Positions 9,761 through 18,745 are shown, counted from the stretch's first letter. The stretch: DNA of 64,000 nt from JAKFEE01 sp036675815 (GCA_036675815.1 JAKFEE010000008.1:10659-74658); one strand, 5' to 3'. Notes: a model not told the origin generated them from the sequence alone. Program-made: numbers and translations.

Positions 9761-9909
9761 ACCACGGAGGCACAGAGACTCCTTTCGTCATTCCCGCGAA
9801 AGCGGGAATCCATTGACTCAGGCCTCTGGGACATGGATGCCCGCTTACGCGGGCATGACGAAGGGCAAACCTTCTCCGTGCGCTCTCTGTGTCTCTGTGC
9901 CTCCGTGGT
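9761..9909. repeat. Nested palindromic repeat between trpA and accD
   Basis: The outer arms are 19-bp perfect inverted repeats (9761-9779, accacggaggcacagagac, and 9891-9909). Inside lie two shorter GC hairpins, ttcccgcgaaagcgggaat near 9790 and gcccgcttacgcgggc near 9838. These are themselves flanked by CGTCAT/ATGACG, so the whole element is a palindrome of palindromes. The inner hairpin type (attcccgcgaaagcgggaat) is widespread as a small interspersed repeat in proteobacteria. It has no coding capacity. It sits between two genes of one likely transcript and could trim or stabilise the mRNA. No second copy was seen in this window. Confidence 0.8.
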
Positions 9910-9936
9910 GAAATAGTTTTGACGGGGTAGAACGCG

Positions 9937-10857
9937 ATGAACTGGCTGACCAATTTCGTCCGGCCGAAGATCCAGCAATGGGTGCGGCCCAAGGAAGTGC
10001 CCGAGAATCTGTGGCACAAGTGCCCCAATTGCGATCACATGATCTTTCATCGCGATTTCGAGGCCAATCATGCCGTGTGCCTGCATTGCGGGCATCACAT
10101 GCGGCTGTCGGTGAAGGCGCGGCTGGAGCTGCTGTTCGACGACGGTGCCTACCAGCGCATCGAACTGCCCAAGGTGGTCGAGGATCCGTTGAAGTTCCGC
10201 GACCAGAAGCGCTATGCCGACCGCCTCAAGGAGACGCGGAGCAAGACCGGCGAGCAGGACGCCATCATCGTCGCCCACGGCCAGATGGGCGGCATCAACG
10301 TGGTGGTGGCCGCCTTCAACTTCGGCTTCATGGGCGGCTCGATGGGTGTGGCGGTCGGCGAGGGCATCGTCGCCGCCGCCAATCTGGCCGTGCTGCAGGA
10401 TGCGCCGCTGATCGTCATCCCGGCCTCGGGCGGCGCGCGCATGCAGGAGGGCATCCTGTCGCTGATGCAGATGGCGCGCACCACCGTCGCCGTCGAGATG
10501 GTGCGCGAGAAGGGCCTGCCCTACATCGTGCTGCTGACCGATCCGACCACCGGCGGCGTTACCGCCTCCTTCGCCATGCTGGGCGACATCGCCATCGCCG
10601 AGCCGGGTGCGGTGGTCGGTTTTGCCGGCGCCCGCGTCATCGAGACCACCATCCGCGAGAAGCTGCCGGAAGGCTTCCAGCGCGCCGAATACCTGCTCGA
10701 CCACGGCATGGTCGACATGGTGGTGCCGCGGAACGAACTGCGCGGCACGCTGATCCGCATCATCGACCTGCTACGCAACCGCAGCCCGGCGGCCGAGATC
10801 GTGCCGCTGGCGATGGACACGGCGCCGCGACACGAGGACGTCGGCGACCGTGCTTGA
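9937..10857 (+). CDS. accD: Acetyl-CoA carboxylase carboxyltransferase subunit beta
   Basis: A 306-residue subunit that, with AccA, moves the carboxyl group from biotin to acetyl-CoA in the first step of fatty acid synthesis. The N-terminus has the zinc ribbon CPNCDHM...CLHCGHHM. The crotonase-like carboxyltransferase fold follows with SGGARMQEG and DPTTGGVTASFAMLGD. The start ATG follows a run of GGGG about eight bases upstream. It shares an 8-bp overlap with folC. Confidence 0.97.
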   Translation: MNWLTNFVRPKIQQWVRPKEVPENLWHKCPNCDHMIFHRDFEANHAVCLHCGHHMRLSVKARLELLFDDGAYQRIELPKVVEDPLKFRDQKRYADRLKETRSKTGEQDAIIVAHGQMGGINVVVAAFNFGFMGGSMGVAVGEGIVAAANLAVLQDAPLIVIPASGGARMQEGILSLMQMARTTVAVEMVREKGLPYIVLLTDPTTGGVTASFAMLGDIAIAEPGAVVGFAGARVIETTIREKLPEGFQRAEYLLDHGMVDMVVPRNELRGTLIRIIDLLRNRSPAAEIVPLAMDTAPRHEDVGDRA

Positions 10858-12130
10858 CGCCGTCCTCGGGCGACTGCATGGGCTGCATCCGCAGACCATC
10901 GACCTGTCGCTCGAGCGCGTCGAGCGCCTGCTCGCCGATCTCGGCAGCCCACAGGACCGCCTGCCGCCGGTGATCCATGTCGCCGGCACCAACGGCAAGG
11001 GATCGACCGTCGCCTATCTGCGGGCAATCTTCGAGGCGGCGGGCCTTCGGGTCCACGCCTATACCTCGCCGCATCTGGTTCGCTTCGCCGAGCGCATGCG
11101 CGTTGCCGGCGCACTGATGGAGGATTCGGCGCTGGCCGAGCTGCTCGCCGATGTCGAGGCGGTGAACGCGGGCCGACCCATAACCTTCTTCGAGATCACC
11201 ACCGCCGCCGCCTTCCTGGCGTTCTCGCGCGTCCCCGCCGACGTTACCCTGCTGGAGACCGGCCTCGGCGGGCGCCTCGATGCCACCAACACCGTCGAAC
11301 GGCCGGCGCTCACGGTGCTGACGCCGATTTCCATGGATCATGAGCAGTTCCTGGGCGGCAACCTGGCATTCATCGCCGCCGAGAAGGCCGCGATCATCAA
11401 GCCGGGGGGCGATTGCGTTTCTGCGGACCAGGCGCCAGAGGCCGATGGGGCGATCGAGGCGCGGGTGCGCCAGTGCGGTGCAACCCTGTACCGGGAGGGC
11501 CGCGACTTTTCCGTGCGCCCTCATTCGGGCGGCATGCTCTATCAGGGCCGCCACCGCTCGTGGGCCTTGCCGATGCCGGCCCTTGCCGGCGCGCATCAGA
11601 TGCGCAACGCCGGGCTGGCGCTGGCCTGCATCGACAGGTTGCGCGACCGCCTTCCGGTACCCGAAGGGGCGCTGGCGCGGGGACTGGAGACCGTGCGCTG
11701 GCCCGCACGCCTGCAGCACCTCTCGCACGGGCCGCTGGTGGCGACCCTTCCGCCCGGCTGGGAGCTGTGGCTCGACGGCGGCCACAATCCGGATGCGGCG
11801 AGGGTACTGGCCGTACAGGCGCAGTCGTGGCGGGAAAAGCCGCTCGACCTCGTCGTCGGCATGCTTGCCGACAAGGATGTCGGCGGATTCCTGCGGCCCC
11901 TGGCGCCCTTCATCCGGCGCCTGCGCGCCGTCACCATTCCCGACGAGGCACGCAGCCTATCGGCCGCCGAAACGGCCGAGGCGGCGACCGCCGCCGGCAT
12001 CGCCGATGCCGCCCCGGCCGGCGATGCGATGGAGGCGGTGCGGGCGATCGCCGGCCGACAGCCGCCGGGGCGCATCCTGATCTGCGGCTCCCTCTATCTG
12101 GCCGGGCACATCCTGCGCGACCACGGCTGA
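10850..12130 (+). CDS. folC: Dihydrofolate synthase / folylpolyglutamate synthase
   Basis: A 426-residue Mur-ligase-like enzyme that adds glutamate to dihydropteroate and folates. The P-loop is VAGTNGKGSTVAYL. YTSPHLVRFAERM and ETGLGGRLDATN are family signatures, and the C-terminal domain contains DGGHNPDAARVL. It starts with GTG inside the end of accD, which fits translational coupling and is the usual alphaproteobacterial order. It ends seven bases from a convergent gene. Confidence 0.95.
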   Translation: MLDAVLGRLHGLHPQTIDLSLERVERLLADLGSPQDRLPPVIHVAGTNGKGSTVAYLRAIFEAAGLRVHAYTSPHLVRFAERMRVAGALMEDSALAELLADVEAVNAGRPITFFEITTAAAFLAFSRVPADVTLLETGLGGRLDATNTVERPALTVLTPISMDHEQFLGGNLAFIAAEKAAIIKPGGDCVSADQAPEADGAIEARVRQCGATLYREGRDFSVRPHSGGMLYQGRHRSWALPMPALAGAHQMRNAGLALACIDRLRDRLPVPEGALARGLETVRWPARLQHLSHGPLVATLPPGWELWLDGGHNPDAARVLAVQAQSWREKPLDLVVGMLADKDVGGFLRPLAPFIRRLRAVTIPDEARSLSAAETAEAATAAGIADAAPAGDAMEAVRAIAGRQPPGRILICGSLYLAGHILRDHG

Positions 12131-12137
12131 CCCGGCG

Positions 12138-12548
12138 CTACTCGGGGTCGGCTTGCTCCTCGATCCGCGCCATATCCTCATCCGACAGGCCGAAATGGTG
12201 ACCGATTTCGTGGATGAGCACATGCCGCACGATGTCGTTCAAGTCTTCGCCGGTTTCGGACCAATAGTCGAGAATCGGCCGGCGATAGAGGAAAATCATG
12301 TCCATGTCGGCCGGCGTGTCGAGGAAGCTCTTGCGGTCAATCGAGACGCCGCGATAGAGACCCAGGAGGTCGAACGGGCTGTCCAACTCCATCTCGACTT
12401 CGGTCTGTTCGTCGGGAAATTCCTCGACTCGGATCGGCAGGTCCGCGACGAAGCGGCGAAACTCCTCAGGGAGGCGCGCCAGCTCTCGGCGGCCGATGTC
12501 GGTGATGTCGTCAAGGCTGGGGGGGACGATGGATTCCGGGGCGGTCAT
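12138..12548 (-). CDS. Metallopeptidase family protein (zincin-like)
   Basis: A 136-residue protein of the short zincin family often called possible neutral zinc metallopeptidase. The active site is HEIGHHFGLSDEDM, with HExxH at 113-117 and a downstream acidic third-ligand region. FPDEQTEVE and FLYRRPILDYW are family landmarks. An in-frame ATG at 12653 would add 35 atypical residues, so the ATG at 12548 is preferred, though its ribosome site is weak. No signal peptide. The substrate is unknown. It converges with folC. Confidence 0.85.
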   Translation of the reverse strand: MTAPESIVPPSLDDITDIGRRELARLPEEFRRFVADLPIRVEEFPDEQTEVEMELDSPFDLLGLYRGVSIDRKSFLDTPADMDMIFLYRRPILDYWSETGEDLNDIVRHVLIHEIGHHFGLSDEDMARIEEQADPE

Positions 12549-12706
12549 GTTGAGAAGGTAGCGTCGCAATCGATCCGGGCCAAGCCCCAGTCCAATGGCG
12601 TAGTCCGGCAACACCGCCGAATTGCCTTCGTGCTTCCGAGCGGCGGATGACAAGCCGGCGTCTCCCGCCTATGATGCGGCACCCTTTCTAGGTAGCATCC
12701 TCGCAA

Positions 12707-13693
12707 ATGAGATTTCTGGCTCTGATCACCATGCTTCTGGCCTGGCTGCCCCTCCACGCCATGGCCACCGAGCTCCCGCGCACTTACCGCGACGTCGCCA
12801 GCGCCGCCCGCCAGGGCGACGCCGCGGCACAGCTCGAACTGGCCATTCGCCACGCCCATGGCAGCGGCGGGGCGCGCAAGGACGAGACGGTGGCGGCGGA
12901 GTGGTTCCGCAAGGCGGGCGAGCAGGGCCTTACGGAAGCTGCCTATCAGCTGGCGCGGCGGCTCGAAGACGGCATCGGCGTGCACCGGGATCTCGATCAG
13001 GCGGCGGCGTGGTATCGACGGGCCGCCGATACCGATCACCACGATGCCCAGGCGGCGTTGGGTGCCCTGCTGCTCCGCCGCGATGGTGCCCACTACGACC
13101 CGGCACAGGCGGCCCAATGGCTGCATAAGGCGGCCGACGCTGGCGTGGTGCAGGCCCAGGTGATGCTGGGCCGCCTCCATGAACGCGGTGAGGGCGTGCC
13201 GCAGGACGCCAGGGCGGCACAAGGGCTGTTCCTGGCCGCGGCCGAACAGGGTGATGCCGCCGGCCGCACCCAGCTTGCGCAGATGCTGCGGCGTGGCAAC
13301 GGCATCGACAAGAACACCATCGAAGGCATGAAATGGCTGCAGGCTGCGGCCCAGCAGGGATACGCCCCGGCGTTGTTCCACCTTGCCGAGGCCCATTTCA
13401 ACGGCGTCGATGCTCCCCTGGACGTCACCCAGGCCATGCACCTGATGACGCGGGCGGCCGATGCCGGACATCCGCCGGCGCTGCTGGCGCTGGGCCGATT
13501 CTATCGCGACGGCCAATCCGTGCCCCGCGATCCGGTACGGGCGCTGACCTATATCACTCTGGCCAGCCAACTCGGCAGTAACGACGCCACCGAAGATATG
13601 AAGCAATTGGCGGCGAATTTGGCGCCAAAACTGGTGGCCGAGGCACACAAGCAGGCCAAACAGTGGCGCGCCTTACGCGGGATACAGTCCTGA
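12707..13693 (+). CDS. Secreted Sel1-like repeat protein
   Basis: A 328-residue protein with a signal peptide (MRFLALITMLLAWLPLHAMA) and about seven Sel1/TPR-like alpha-helical repeats of the pattern A-x-x-x-Y-x-L-A-x-x-x-x-x-G-x-G-V-x-x-D. Sel1 repeats usually act as protein-binding scaffolds; the partner is unknown. The upstream gene is divergent with a 158-bp gap. A terminator-like hairpin follows the stop within a few bases. Confidence 0.88.
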   Translation: MRFLALITMLLAWLPLHAMATELPRTYRDVASAARQGDAAAQLELAIRHAHGSGGARKDETVAAEWFRKAGEQGLTEAAYQLARRLEDGIGVHRDLDQAAAWYRRAADTDHHDAQAALGALLLRRDGAHYDPAQAAQWLHKAADAGVVQAQVMLGRLHERGEGVPQDARAAQGLFLAAAEQGDAAGRTQLAQMLRRGNGIDKNTIEGMKWLQAAAQQGYAPALFHLAEAHFNGVDAPLDVTQAMHLMTRAADAGHPPALLALGRFYRDGQSVPRDPVRALTYITLASQLGSNDATEDMKQLAANLAPKLVAEAHKQAKQWRALRGIQS

Positions 13694-13694
13694 G

Positions 13695-13730
13695 AACACC
13701 ACATTTTACGTAAATGCCGTGTTTTTTATT
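13695..13730 (+). terminator. Likely intrinsic terminator after the Sel1 gene
   Basis: A two-part stem (aacac/gtgtt outside, cattt/aaatg inside) immediately follows the stop and is followed by six T in a row. The stem is AT-rich and therefore weak, but position and T-tract fit. Confidence 0.5.
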
Positions 13731-13788
13731 TGTTGCATATGAGCTAGGTTGATAAAATACTTGGGCGTTCACCCCTGGGGGCAACGCC

Positions 13789-14271
13789 ATGTTCGGATTC
13801 GGAAAATCCGGCGGCGCGGTCGACAAAGAGGTCATTGACCGCCTTGTCACCGAGTGCCGCCGGGAACTCGCAAAAATGAGCGGCATGACGCCGGAGGAAG
13901 CAGCACGCCAGGGCGAGCGGCTCAAGGACATGCTGAAGGACAATCGGCTGCCCTTCGACTTCCGCCGCGATGCCGCCGAGCAGGCCCGGCGGCTGGAATG
14001 CCAAGCGAACATGCGGGCCACGGATCAGGCCCTGCATTGGGCGGCGGTTGCCGCCCGCGCCGAGAAGATGGGCGAACGCGCCAAGTACCTCGGCGAGGCC
14101 CGGAAGTATTTGAGCAAAGCGGCGACGCTGGGCTGCGGCAAGTCATTCCAGCGCGCCAGCCAGCGCGAGATGGAAGCCATCATGCTGTCGGGCGGGGTGG
14201 TGCGCCCAGGCCCCAGTCGAGCCAAGCCGCTGAGCACCGCCCCGAAAAACCCGAACAGCGCGAAGAATTGA
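13789..14271 (+). CDS. Hypothetical helical protein
   Basis: A 160-residue protein not recognised as a named family. It is cytoplasmic by composition and starts MFGFGKSGGAVDKEVIDRL. Charged helices follow, and the middle (RRLECQANMRATDQAL, then YLGEARKYLSKAATLGCG) resembles a pair of TPR-like helices. The C-terminal 25 residues are Pro/Ser/Lys-rich and probably disordered. An AT-rich leader of about 95 bp precedes it, so it likely has its own promoter. Codon use matches its neighbours, which supports a real gene. Confidence 0.7.
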   Translation: MFGFGKSGGAVDKEVIDRLVTECRRELAKMSGMTPEEAARQGERLKDMLKDNRLPFDFRRDAAEQARRLECQANMRATDQALHWAAVAARAEKMGERAKYLGEARKYLSKAATLGCGKSFQRASQREMEAIMLSGGVVRPGPSRAKPLSTAPKNPNSAKN

Positions 14272-14302
14272 GGGGCCGGTACGGGCACGGCCCCGCGCGC
14301 CT

Positions 14303-15322
14303 TCACTTCTTCAAGTAATCCTGCGCCAGCACCTCCGCGATCTGCACGGCGTTCAGCGCCGCGCCCTTGCGCAGGTTGTCGGCCACGCACCAGAAGGCGA
14401 GGCCGTTCTTCACCGTCGGATCCTTGCGGATGCGGCTGACGAAGACGTTGTCCTCGCCGGCGCATTCCACCGGGGTGACATAGCCCTCGTTGGCCCGATG
14501 ATCGATGACCGAGATGCCGGGCGTTTTGCGCAGCGCCTCGCGCGCCTGCGCCTCGCTGATCGGCTTCTCGCACTCGATGTTGATCGCCTCGGAATGGCCG
14601 ATGAACACCGGCACGCGCACGCAGTTGGCGGTGACGGCGATCTCCGGGTCCAGGATCTTCCTGGTCTCGGCGGTCATCTTCCATTCTTCCTTGGTGTAGC
14701 CGTCGTCCATGAACACGTCGATGTGCGGGATGACGTTGAAGGCGATCTGCTTGGTGAACTTGGTCTTCTCGACCGCGTCGTTGACGTAGATGGCGCGGGT
14801 CTGCTCGAACAGCTCGTCCATGCCTTCCTTGCCGGCACCCGACACCGACTGGTAGGTCGAGACGACGACGCGCTTGATCTTGGCCAGTTCATGCAACGGC
14901 TTCAGCGCCACCACCATCTGGATGGTCGAGCAATTGGGGTTGGCGATGATGCCGCGCTTCTTGTAGCCGGCGATCGCCTGCGGGTTGACCTCGGGCACCA
15001 CCAGCGGCACGTCGGGGTCCATGCGGAAATGGCTGGTGTTGTCGATGACCACGCAGCCGGCGGCGGCGGCGCGCGGGCTGTGCACCGCCGAGATCTTGGC
15101 GCCGGGCGACGACAGGGCGATGTCCCAGCCGGTGAAGTCGAATTTGGCGAGGTCCTGCACCTTCAGCACCTGGTCCTCGCCGAACGACACCTGCTTGCCG
15201 ACCGAGCGCTCGGACGCCAGCGCCGCGACCTCGCTGACCGGGAACTGGCGATCGGCCAGGATCTGCAATATCTCGCGCCCGACATTTCCGGTGGCGCCGA
15301 TCACCGCGACTTTGTAACCCAT
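14303..15322 (-). CDS. asd: Aspartate-semialdehyde dehydrogenase
   Basis: A 339-residue NADP enzyme converting aspartyl phosphate to aspartate semialdehyde for Lys, Met, Thr and diaminopimelate. GATGNVGREIL binds NADP, the nucleophile is the Cys of NPNCSTIQM, and STYQSVSGAGKEGMDEL and the His-containing core are conserved. The ATG at 15322 has GAGGGA just before it; an upstream in-frame start at 15367 would add 15 atypical residues. It appears to be a single-gene unit behind a strong hairpin. Confidence 0.96.
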   Translation of the reverse strand: MGYKVAVIGATGNVGREILQILADRQFPVSEVAALASERSVGKQVSFGEDQVLKVQDLAKFDFTGWDIALSSPGAKISAVHSPRAAAAGCVVIDNTSHFRMDPDVPLVVPEVNPQAIAGYKKRGIIANPNCSTIQMVVALKPLHELAKIKRVVVSTYQSVSGAGKEGMDELFEQTRAIYVNDAVEKTKFTKQIAFNVIPHIDVFMDDGYTKEEWKMTAETRKILDPEIAVTANCVRVPVFIGHSEAINIECEKPISEAQAREALRKTPGISVIDHRANEGYVTPVECAGEDNVFVSRIRKDPTVKNGLAFWCVADNLRKGAALNAVQIAEVLAQDYLKK

Positions 15323-15365
15323 TCCCTCAAATCTCCATGCTGTGGCCCATTTCGCCCGCGCCTTC

Positions 15366-15407
15366 AAACGAAAGGGCCCGGGAGAGTATCCACGGGCCCT
15401 TTCGTTT
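15366..15407 (-). terminator. Strong hairpin upstream of asd
   Basis: The arms 15366-15380 and 15393-15407 are 15-bp perfect complements (aaacgaaagggcccg) around a 12-base loop. On the minus strand the 3' arm ends CTTTCGTTT, a partial T-tract. It lies 22 bases after the stop of the small ORF and 44 bases before the asd start, so it most likely ends upstream minus-strand transcripts. Confidence 0.75.
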
Positions 15408-15429
15408 GATCACATGCGACCAGCCCGCG

Positions 15430-15552
15430 TCATCCCACCGTCTTGGTGGTGGTCGTCTTGGTAGTGGCCTTGGTGGCGGCGACGGAAACAGCCGCGCGCC
15501 CGCCGATGCGGGCGGCGTCTGGGCAAATGGCCGTGAAGCCAGGCAGCGCCAT
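15430..15552 (-). CDS. Possible 40-residue small protein, Thr/Lys-rich C-terminus
   Basis: An unannotated-size reading frame with a textbook start: GGAGG eight bases before ATG. The product begins MALPGFTAICPDAARIGG and ends in a run of Ala, Thr and Lys residues (KATTKTTTTKTVG). It lies 57 bases past the end of the ferredoxin gene on the same strand and 22 bases before a strong terminator, so it would be the last gene of that transcript. No family was recognised. The low-complexity tail weakens the case; the ribosome site and terminator support it. Confidence 0.5.
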   Translation of the reverse strand: MALPGFTAICPDAARIGGRAAVSVAATKATTKTTTTKTVG

Positions 15553-15609
15553 GGGATGAACCTCCGTCAGGGCGGCAGCAATAGCCGACTCGCCGCCAGT
15601 TTGCAAGCG

Positions 15610-17616
15610 TCAGTGCCGGGTCGGCTCCTTGGTTTCGCGCTCGCGCAGGTAATCGTCGGTGGTGCGCGGCAGCGGGCGTGGCCGGCCGGCCAGCGGCTGC
15701 GGCATGTCCATCTGCGCGACGACGCGGCAATCGGAACACATCTTCAGCAGGTCGAGTCGCCCGGGAGCGCTGAACATCGGATGGCCGCTGAGCTTCTCCA
15801 GCATCTTCTCCAAACCCGAGCGCGTGCCGAACGGCTTGCCGCAGCGGATACAGTGGCAGGGCTCCTCCTCCTTCAGCACCCGCCGTTCGGCGGCGCGCGT
15901 GAAGTCGAGGCGCGGCTCCAAAGTGATGGCGGCCTCCGGGCAGGTACTCCGGCACAGCCCGCACTGCACGCAACTGGCCTCGACGAAGCTGAGCTGCGGC
16001 TTGTCGGGGTTGTCACCCAGGGCCCGCGTCGGGCAGGCGCCGACACAGGACAGGCACAGGGTGCATTTGGCGGAATCGACGAGCACGGCGCCGAACGGCG
16101 CTCCCGCCGGCAGCGCCATCTGGTCGACCGGCGTCGGCGCGTGGGCATGGAGATGGCGCAACGCCACGCTCTGTACCGAACGCCGGCCGCCGGCCGGATA
16201 GAATTCCGCAGGTGAGCCCACCGCCTCGGGCAGGCGACGGTAGAGCGCCGTCTCCAGGAGATCGGGATCCTCACTCCAGTCGAGCAGGCAGCGGCCCTCG
16301 CCATAGCCCAGCCCCGCGGCAATCGCCGATGCCAGCTCCGCCGCCTGTTCCAGCGCCGCCGTGTGGCCACGCTGCTCCGGCCCGACCAGCAACCGCACCT
16401 CGACGGCGCCATAGGCCAAGGCGCACAGCAGTGCGTCGAGGCCGAGCTGCGTCACCTGGTTCACGGCCAACGGCAGGACGTTGGCGGGCAGGCCGCGCCC
16501 GTGGCGGCCAATCGCCTCGATGAGCTCGGCGCCGCGCCCGGTATCATGCACCAGCAGCGCCGGCCGCTCTCCGCCGGCCCGCCGATAGGTGTCGAGCAGC
16601 GTCCTCAGCCGTTGGTACAGGCCGTCACCGCCGGGCATGTCATAGGCGATGGCTCCCGTCGGGCAGGCGCTGGCGCAGGCGCCGTGGCCGCTACACGCGA
16701 AGGGGTCGACGGCCACCGCGTCACCATCGGGCTGGATGGCACCGCTGGGGCAGGCCTCGAGGCATTTGGTGCAGCCGATCTTGCTGTTGCGCGAATGGGC
16801 GCAGATTGTCGGATTGACCCGTACGTAGCGCGGCTTTTCGAACTCGCCGACCATATCGGCCACATCGAGGATGGCCTTCTGGACCTGCGTCTCGCTGCCC
16901 GGGTCGGCGCGGTGATAGCCATCGCGGCCATGGAACAGCGGGCGATCGCCGGTGAGGTCGAGGATGACGTCGGCGTTCATCGATGCGTCACCACTGGGGC
17001 CGAAGGCCAGCACCGCGCGCGATGACGGCAGCGCCGCGCCGCACTCGGCGAACTCGACGGCGAAGGCACCGAGATGGCCGCCGACCCGATGCAGGCGGCC
17101 ACGGAAAATGGGGAAAGCGGCAAGGCTGGGTGGCGCCACCTCGACCGCGCCGAGAAGGACCAAGGTCACGCTCAGCCGCTGCGCCAGTTGGCGCGCCGCC
17201 GCCACGGCGACCTCGTCACGGCCGAGCACCAACGTCACGCCCGTCGACGACAGCGGCACGGTCGGCGTCGGCTGCAGGTCGAGGGCCGCCTCGGCCAGCA
17301 GTGCGGCGATCTTCGGCGTGGCCGCCGTGGCCTGCTCGGACCATCCGGCACGCTCGCGGATATTGACGTAGCGCACCGCGGCCTCGGGGGCGGCCTCCTC
17401 GGCGGCGGCATCGAACACCGGCGCCTCCTGGGTGCAGGCCACGATCACCGGCTCGCCTGGCGCCACGGCATCGACGAAGGCCTGGCGTTGGGCGCGGCAC
17501 AGCAGGTGATGGATGGCCGGGCGGTCGCTGCCCAGTGCCATCGCCAGCTTGGCCGCGTCCAGCGGCATGGTCCCGGCGCAGTTGCACACCAGCACGCGCT
17601 TGCCGTCGAGCTTCAT
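15610..17616 (-). CDS. Multi-cluster 4Fe-4S protein of the formate dehydrogenase locus
   Basis: A 668-residue protein, divergent from the DUF3305 gene, of the type found beside DUF3305/DUF3306 formate dehydrogenase genes. The N-terminal 250 residues hold CNC near 11 and a CTQE motif near 61. Four ferredoxin-type cysteine sets follow: Cys272/282/285/289, Cys308/314/318 with a partner, Cys518/521/524/528 and Cys549/552/555/559. The tail carries CxCxxC (587-592) and CSDC (627-630). The two pairs of clusters, separated by a domain of about 200 residues, suggest an electron-transfer or cofactor-maturation role. The exact partner is not known. Confidence 0.88.
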   Translation of the reverse strand: MKLDGKRVLVCNCAGTMPLDAAKLAMALGSDRPAIHHLLCRAQRQAFVDAVAPGEPVIVACTQEAPVFDAAAEEAAPEAAVRYVNIRERAGWSEQATAATPKIAALLAEAALDLQPTPTVPLSSTGVTLVLGRDEVAVAAARQLAQRLSVTLVLLGAVEVAPPSLAAFPIFRGRLHRVGGHLGAFAVEFAECGAALPSSRAVLAFGPSGDASMNADVILDLTGDRPLFHGRDGYHRADPGSETQVQKAILDVADMVGEFEKPRYVRVNPTICAHSRNSKIGCTKCLEACPSGAIQPDGDAVAVDPFACSGHGACASACPTGAIAYDMPGGDGLYQRLRTLLDTYRRAGGERPALLVHDTGRGAELIEAIGRHGRGLPANVLPLAVNQVTQLGLDALLCALAYGAVEVRLLVGPEQRGHTAALEQAAELASAIAAGLGYGEGRCLLDWSEDPDLLETALYRRLPEAVGSPAEFYPAGGRRSVQSVALRHLHAHAPTPVDQMALPAGAPFGAVLVDSAKCTLCLSCVGACPTRALGDNPDKPQLSFVEASCVQCGLCRSTCPEAAITLEPRLDFTRAAERRVLKEEEPCHCIRCGKPFGTRSGLEKMLEKLSGHPMFSAPGRLDLLKMCSDCRVVAQMDMPQPLAGRPRPLPRTTDDYLRERETKEPTRH

Positions 17617-17749
17617 CGCATCGCTCCCGAGATCCTCGTTCTTTTGGTCCTACCATACACGGCGGCCGCCGCCGGCCAACCCCCCTCCTTTCGGATAGAC
17701 CGGAGGGAGGAGCTTGCGGCACTTCCGTCGCGCGTCCCATAATTCGGCC

Positions 17750-18229
17750 ATGGATCGCGACGTCCCCGACAAGCTGATGCTAGGCGTGGTCATCGAACGG
17801 CGCGCCGCCGCCAACCCCTGGCAGGACCATCTGTGGCGGCCGGTGGAGGTGATCGCCGGCGGGCCGGAGGTCGCGGCATGGCTGGTCCTGGGCGAGGGCG
17901 AGGGCTGGACCAGGTTCTATGCGGGCGCCCTGCCGCTGGAGCTGTTTCATCGCGAGACCGAGGGCTACCGGCGCAATCTGTCGGGCGAGCCGCCGGTCGT
18001 CTACGTGATCCTGCGCCCGGGCGACACCGGCCGCATGGTGCCGTTCCACGTCACCGTCTGCCCCTACGAGGCCGGCGCCTACCAGATTTCCGGCGACGAG
18101 GTGGTCGAAGGCGTGCCCATGCCGCCCGCGGTGGGGGCGCTTGTCGAGGCCTTCGTCGCGCGCTGGCATGTCGACGAGCCCTTCGTCAAACGCAAGCTGA
18201 AGCCGCAGGGAGAGGAACGCCATGGATGA
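17750..18229 (+). CDS. DUF3305 protein of the formate dehydrogenase locus
   Basis: A 159-residue cytoplasmic protein matching the DUF3305 pattern: a start like MLGVVIERR, the segment NPWQDHLWRPVEVI, then FYAGALPLELFHRETEGYRRNL and a C-terminal RWHVDEPFVKRKLKP. It is found almost only next to formate dehydrogenase and is presumed to help assembly. An earlier start at 17714 is open, but the ATG at 17750 fits the family. It overlaps the next gene by eight bases. Confidence 0.85.
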   Translation: MDRDVPDKLMLGVVIERRAAANPWQDHLWRPVEVIAGGPEVAAWLVLGEGEGWTRFYAGALPLELFHRETEGYRRNLSGEPPVVYVILRPGDTGRMVPFHVTVCPYEAGAYQISGDEVVEGVPMPPAVGALVEAFVARWHVDEPFVKRKLKPQGEERHG

Positions 18230-18683
18230 ACCGGGCGAACCGTTTTTGGCGCGTTGGTCGCGGCTGAAGCAGGGCATGCCGGCGGAGCCGCCGCGCGCCG
18301 ACGACACCCCAGCGGCAGGCGCCGAGACGCTCCCGATGCCGCCCGCAGTGCCGGAACCGACGCTGGAGTTGCCCGACATCGAGTCGCTGACCAAGGATTC
18401 GGATTTCTCCGTGTTCCTGCGCGCCGAGGTACCTGCGGATCTTCAGCGGCAGGCCTTGCGCAAGCTGTGGGCCAGCGACCCGATCTTCTCCCACCACGAC
18501 GGCCTTACCGATTATGCCGATGACTACCGCAACGTGCCGATGGGCGAGGCGGTGAAAACGGCCTGGAAAATCGGCAAGGGCTTCCTCGATCTTGTCGAAA
18601 GTGCCGAGGCTGCCCCGCAAGAGGGCGCCGCCGTACCACCTGCCGCGCCCGCCAAAGCGAAAAAAACAGACAAGAATGCTTAA
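18222..18683 (+). CDS. DUF3306 protein of the formate dehydrogenase locus
   Basis: A 153-residue acidic protein. The family core is FLARWSRLK near the start and DSDFSVFLRAEVPADLQRQALRKLWASDPIF in the middle (residues about 58-88), followed by DGLTDYADDYRN. The C-terminus is Ala/Lys-rich. It always travels with DUF3305 and is probably an accessory factor; its biochemical role is unknown. The ATG lies inside the 3' end of the DUF3305 gene. Confidence 0.87.
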   Translation: MDEPGEPFLARWSRLKQGMPAEPPRADDTPAAGAETLPMPPAVPEPTLELPDIESLTKDSDFSVFLRAEVPADLQRQALRKLWASDPIFSHHDGLTDYADDYRNVPMGEAVKTAWKIGKGFLDLVESAEAAPQEGAAVPPAAPAKAKKTDKNA

Positions 18684-18745
18684 AACCTATGGGGTAAGCC
18701 CTTCTCCGCGTTGACAGTCGCGGCAGCGTCCCCGATCCTCCTGGT

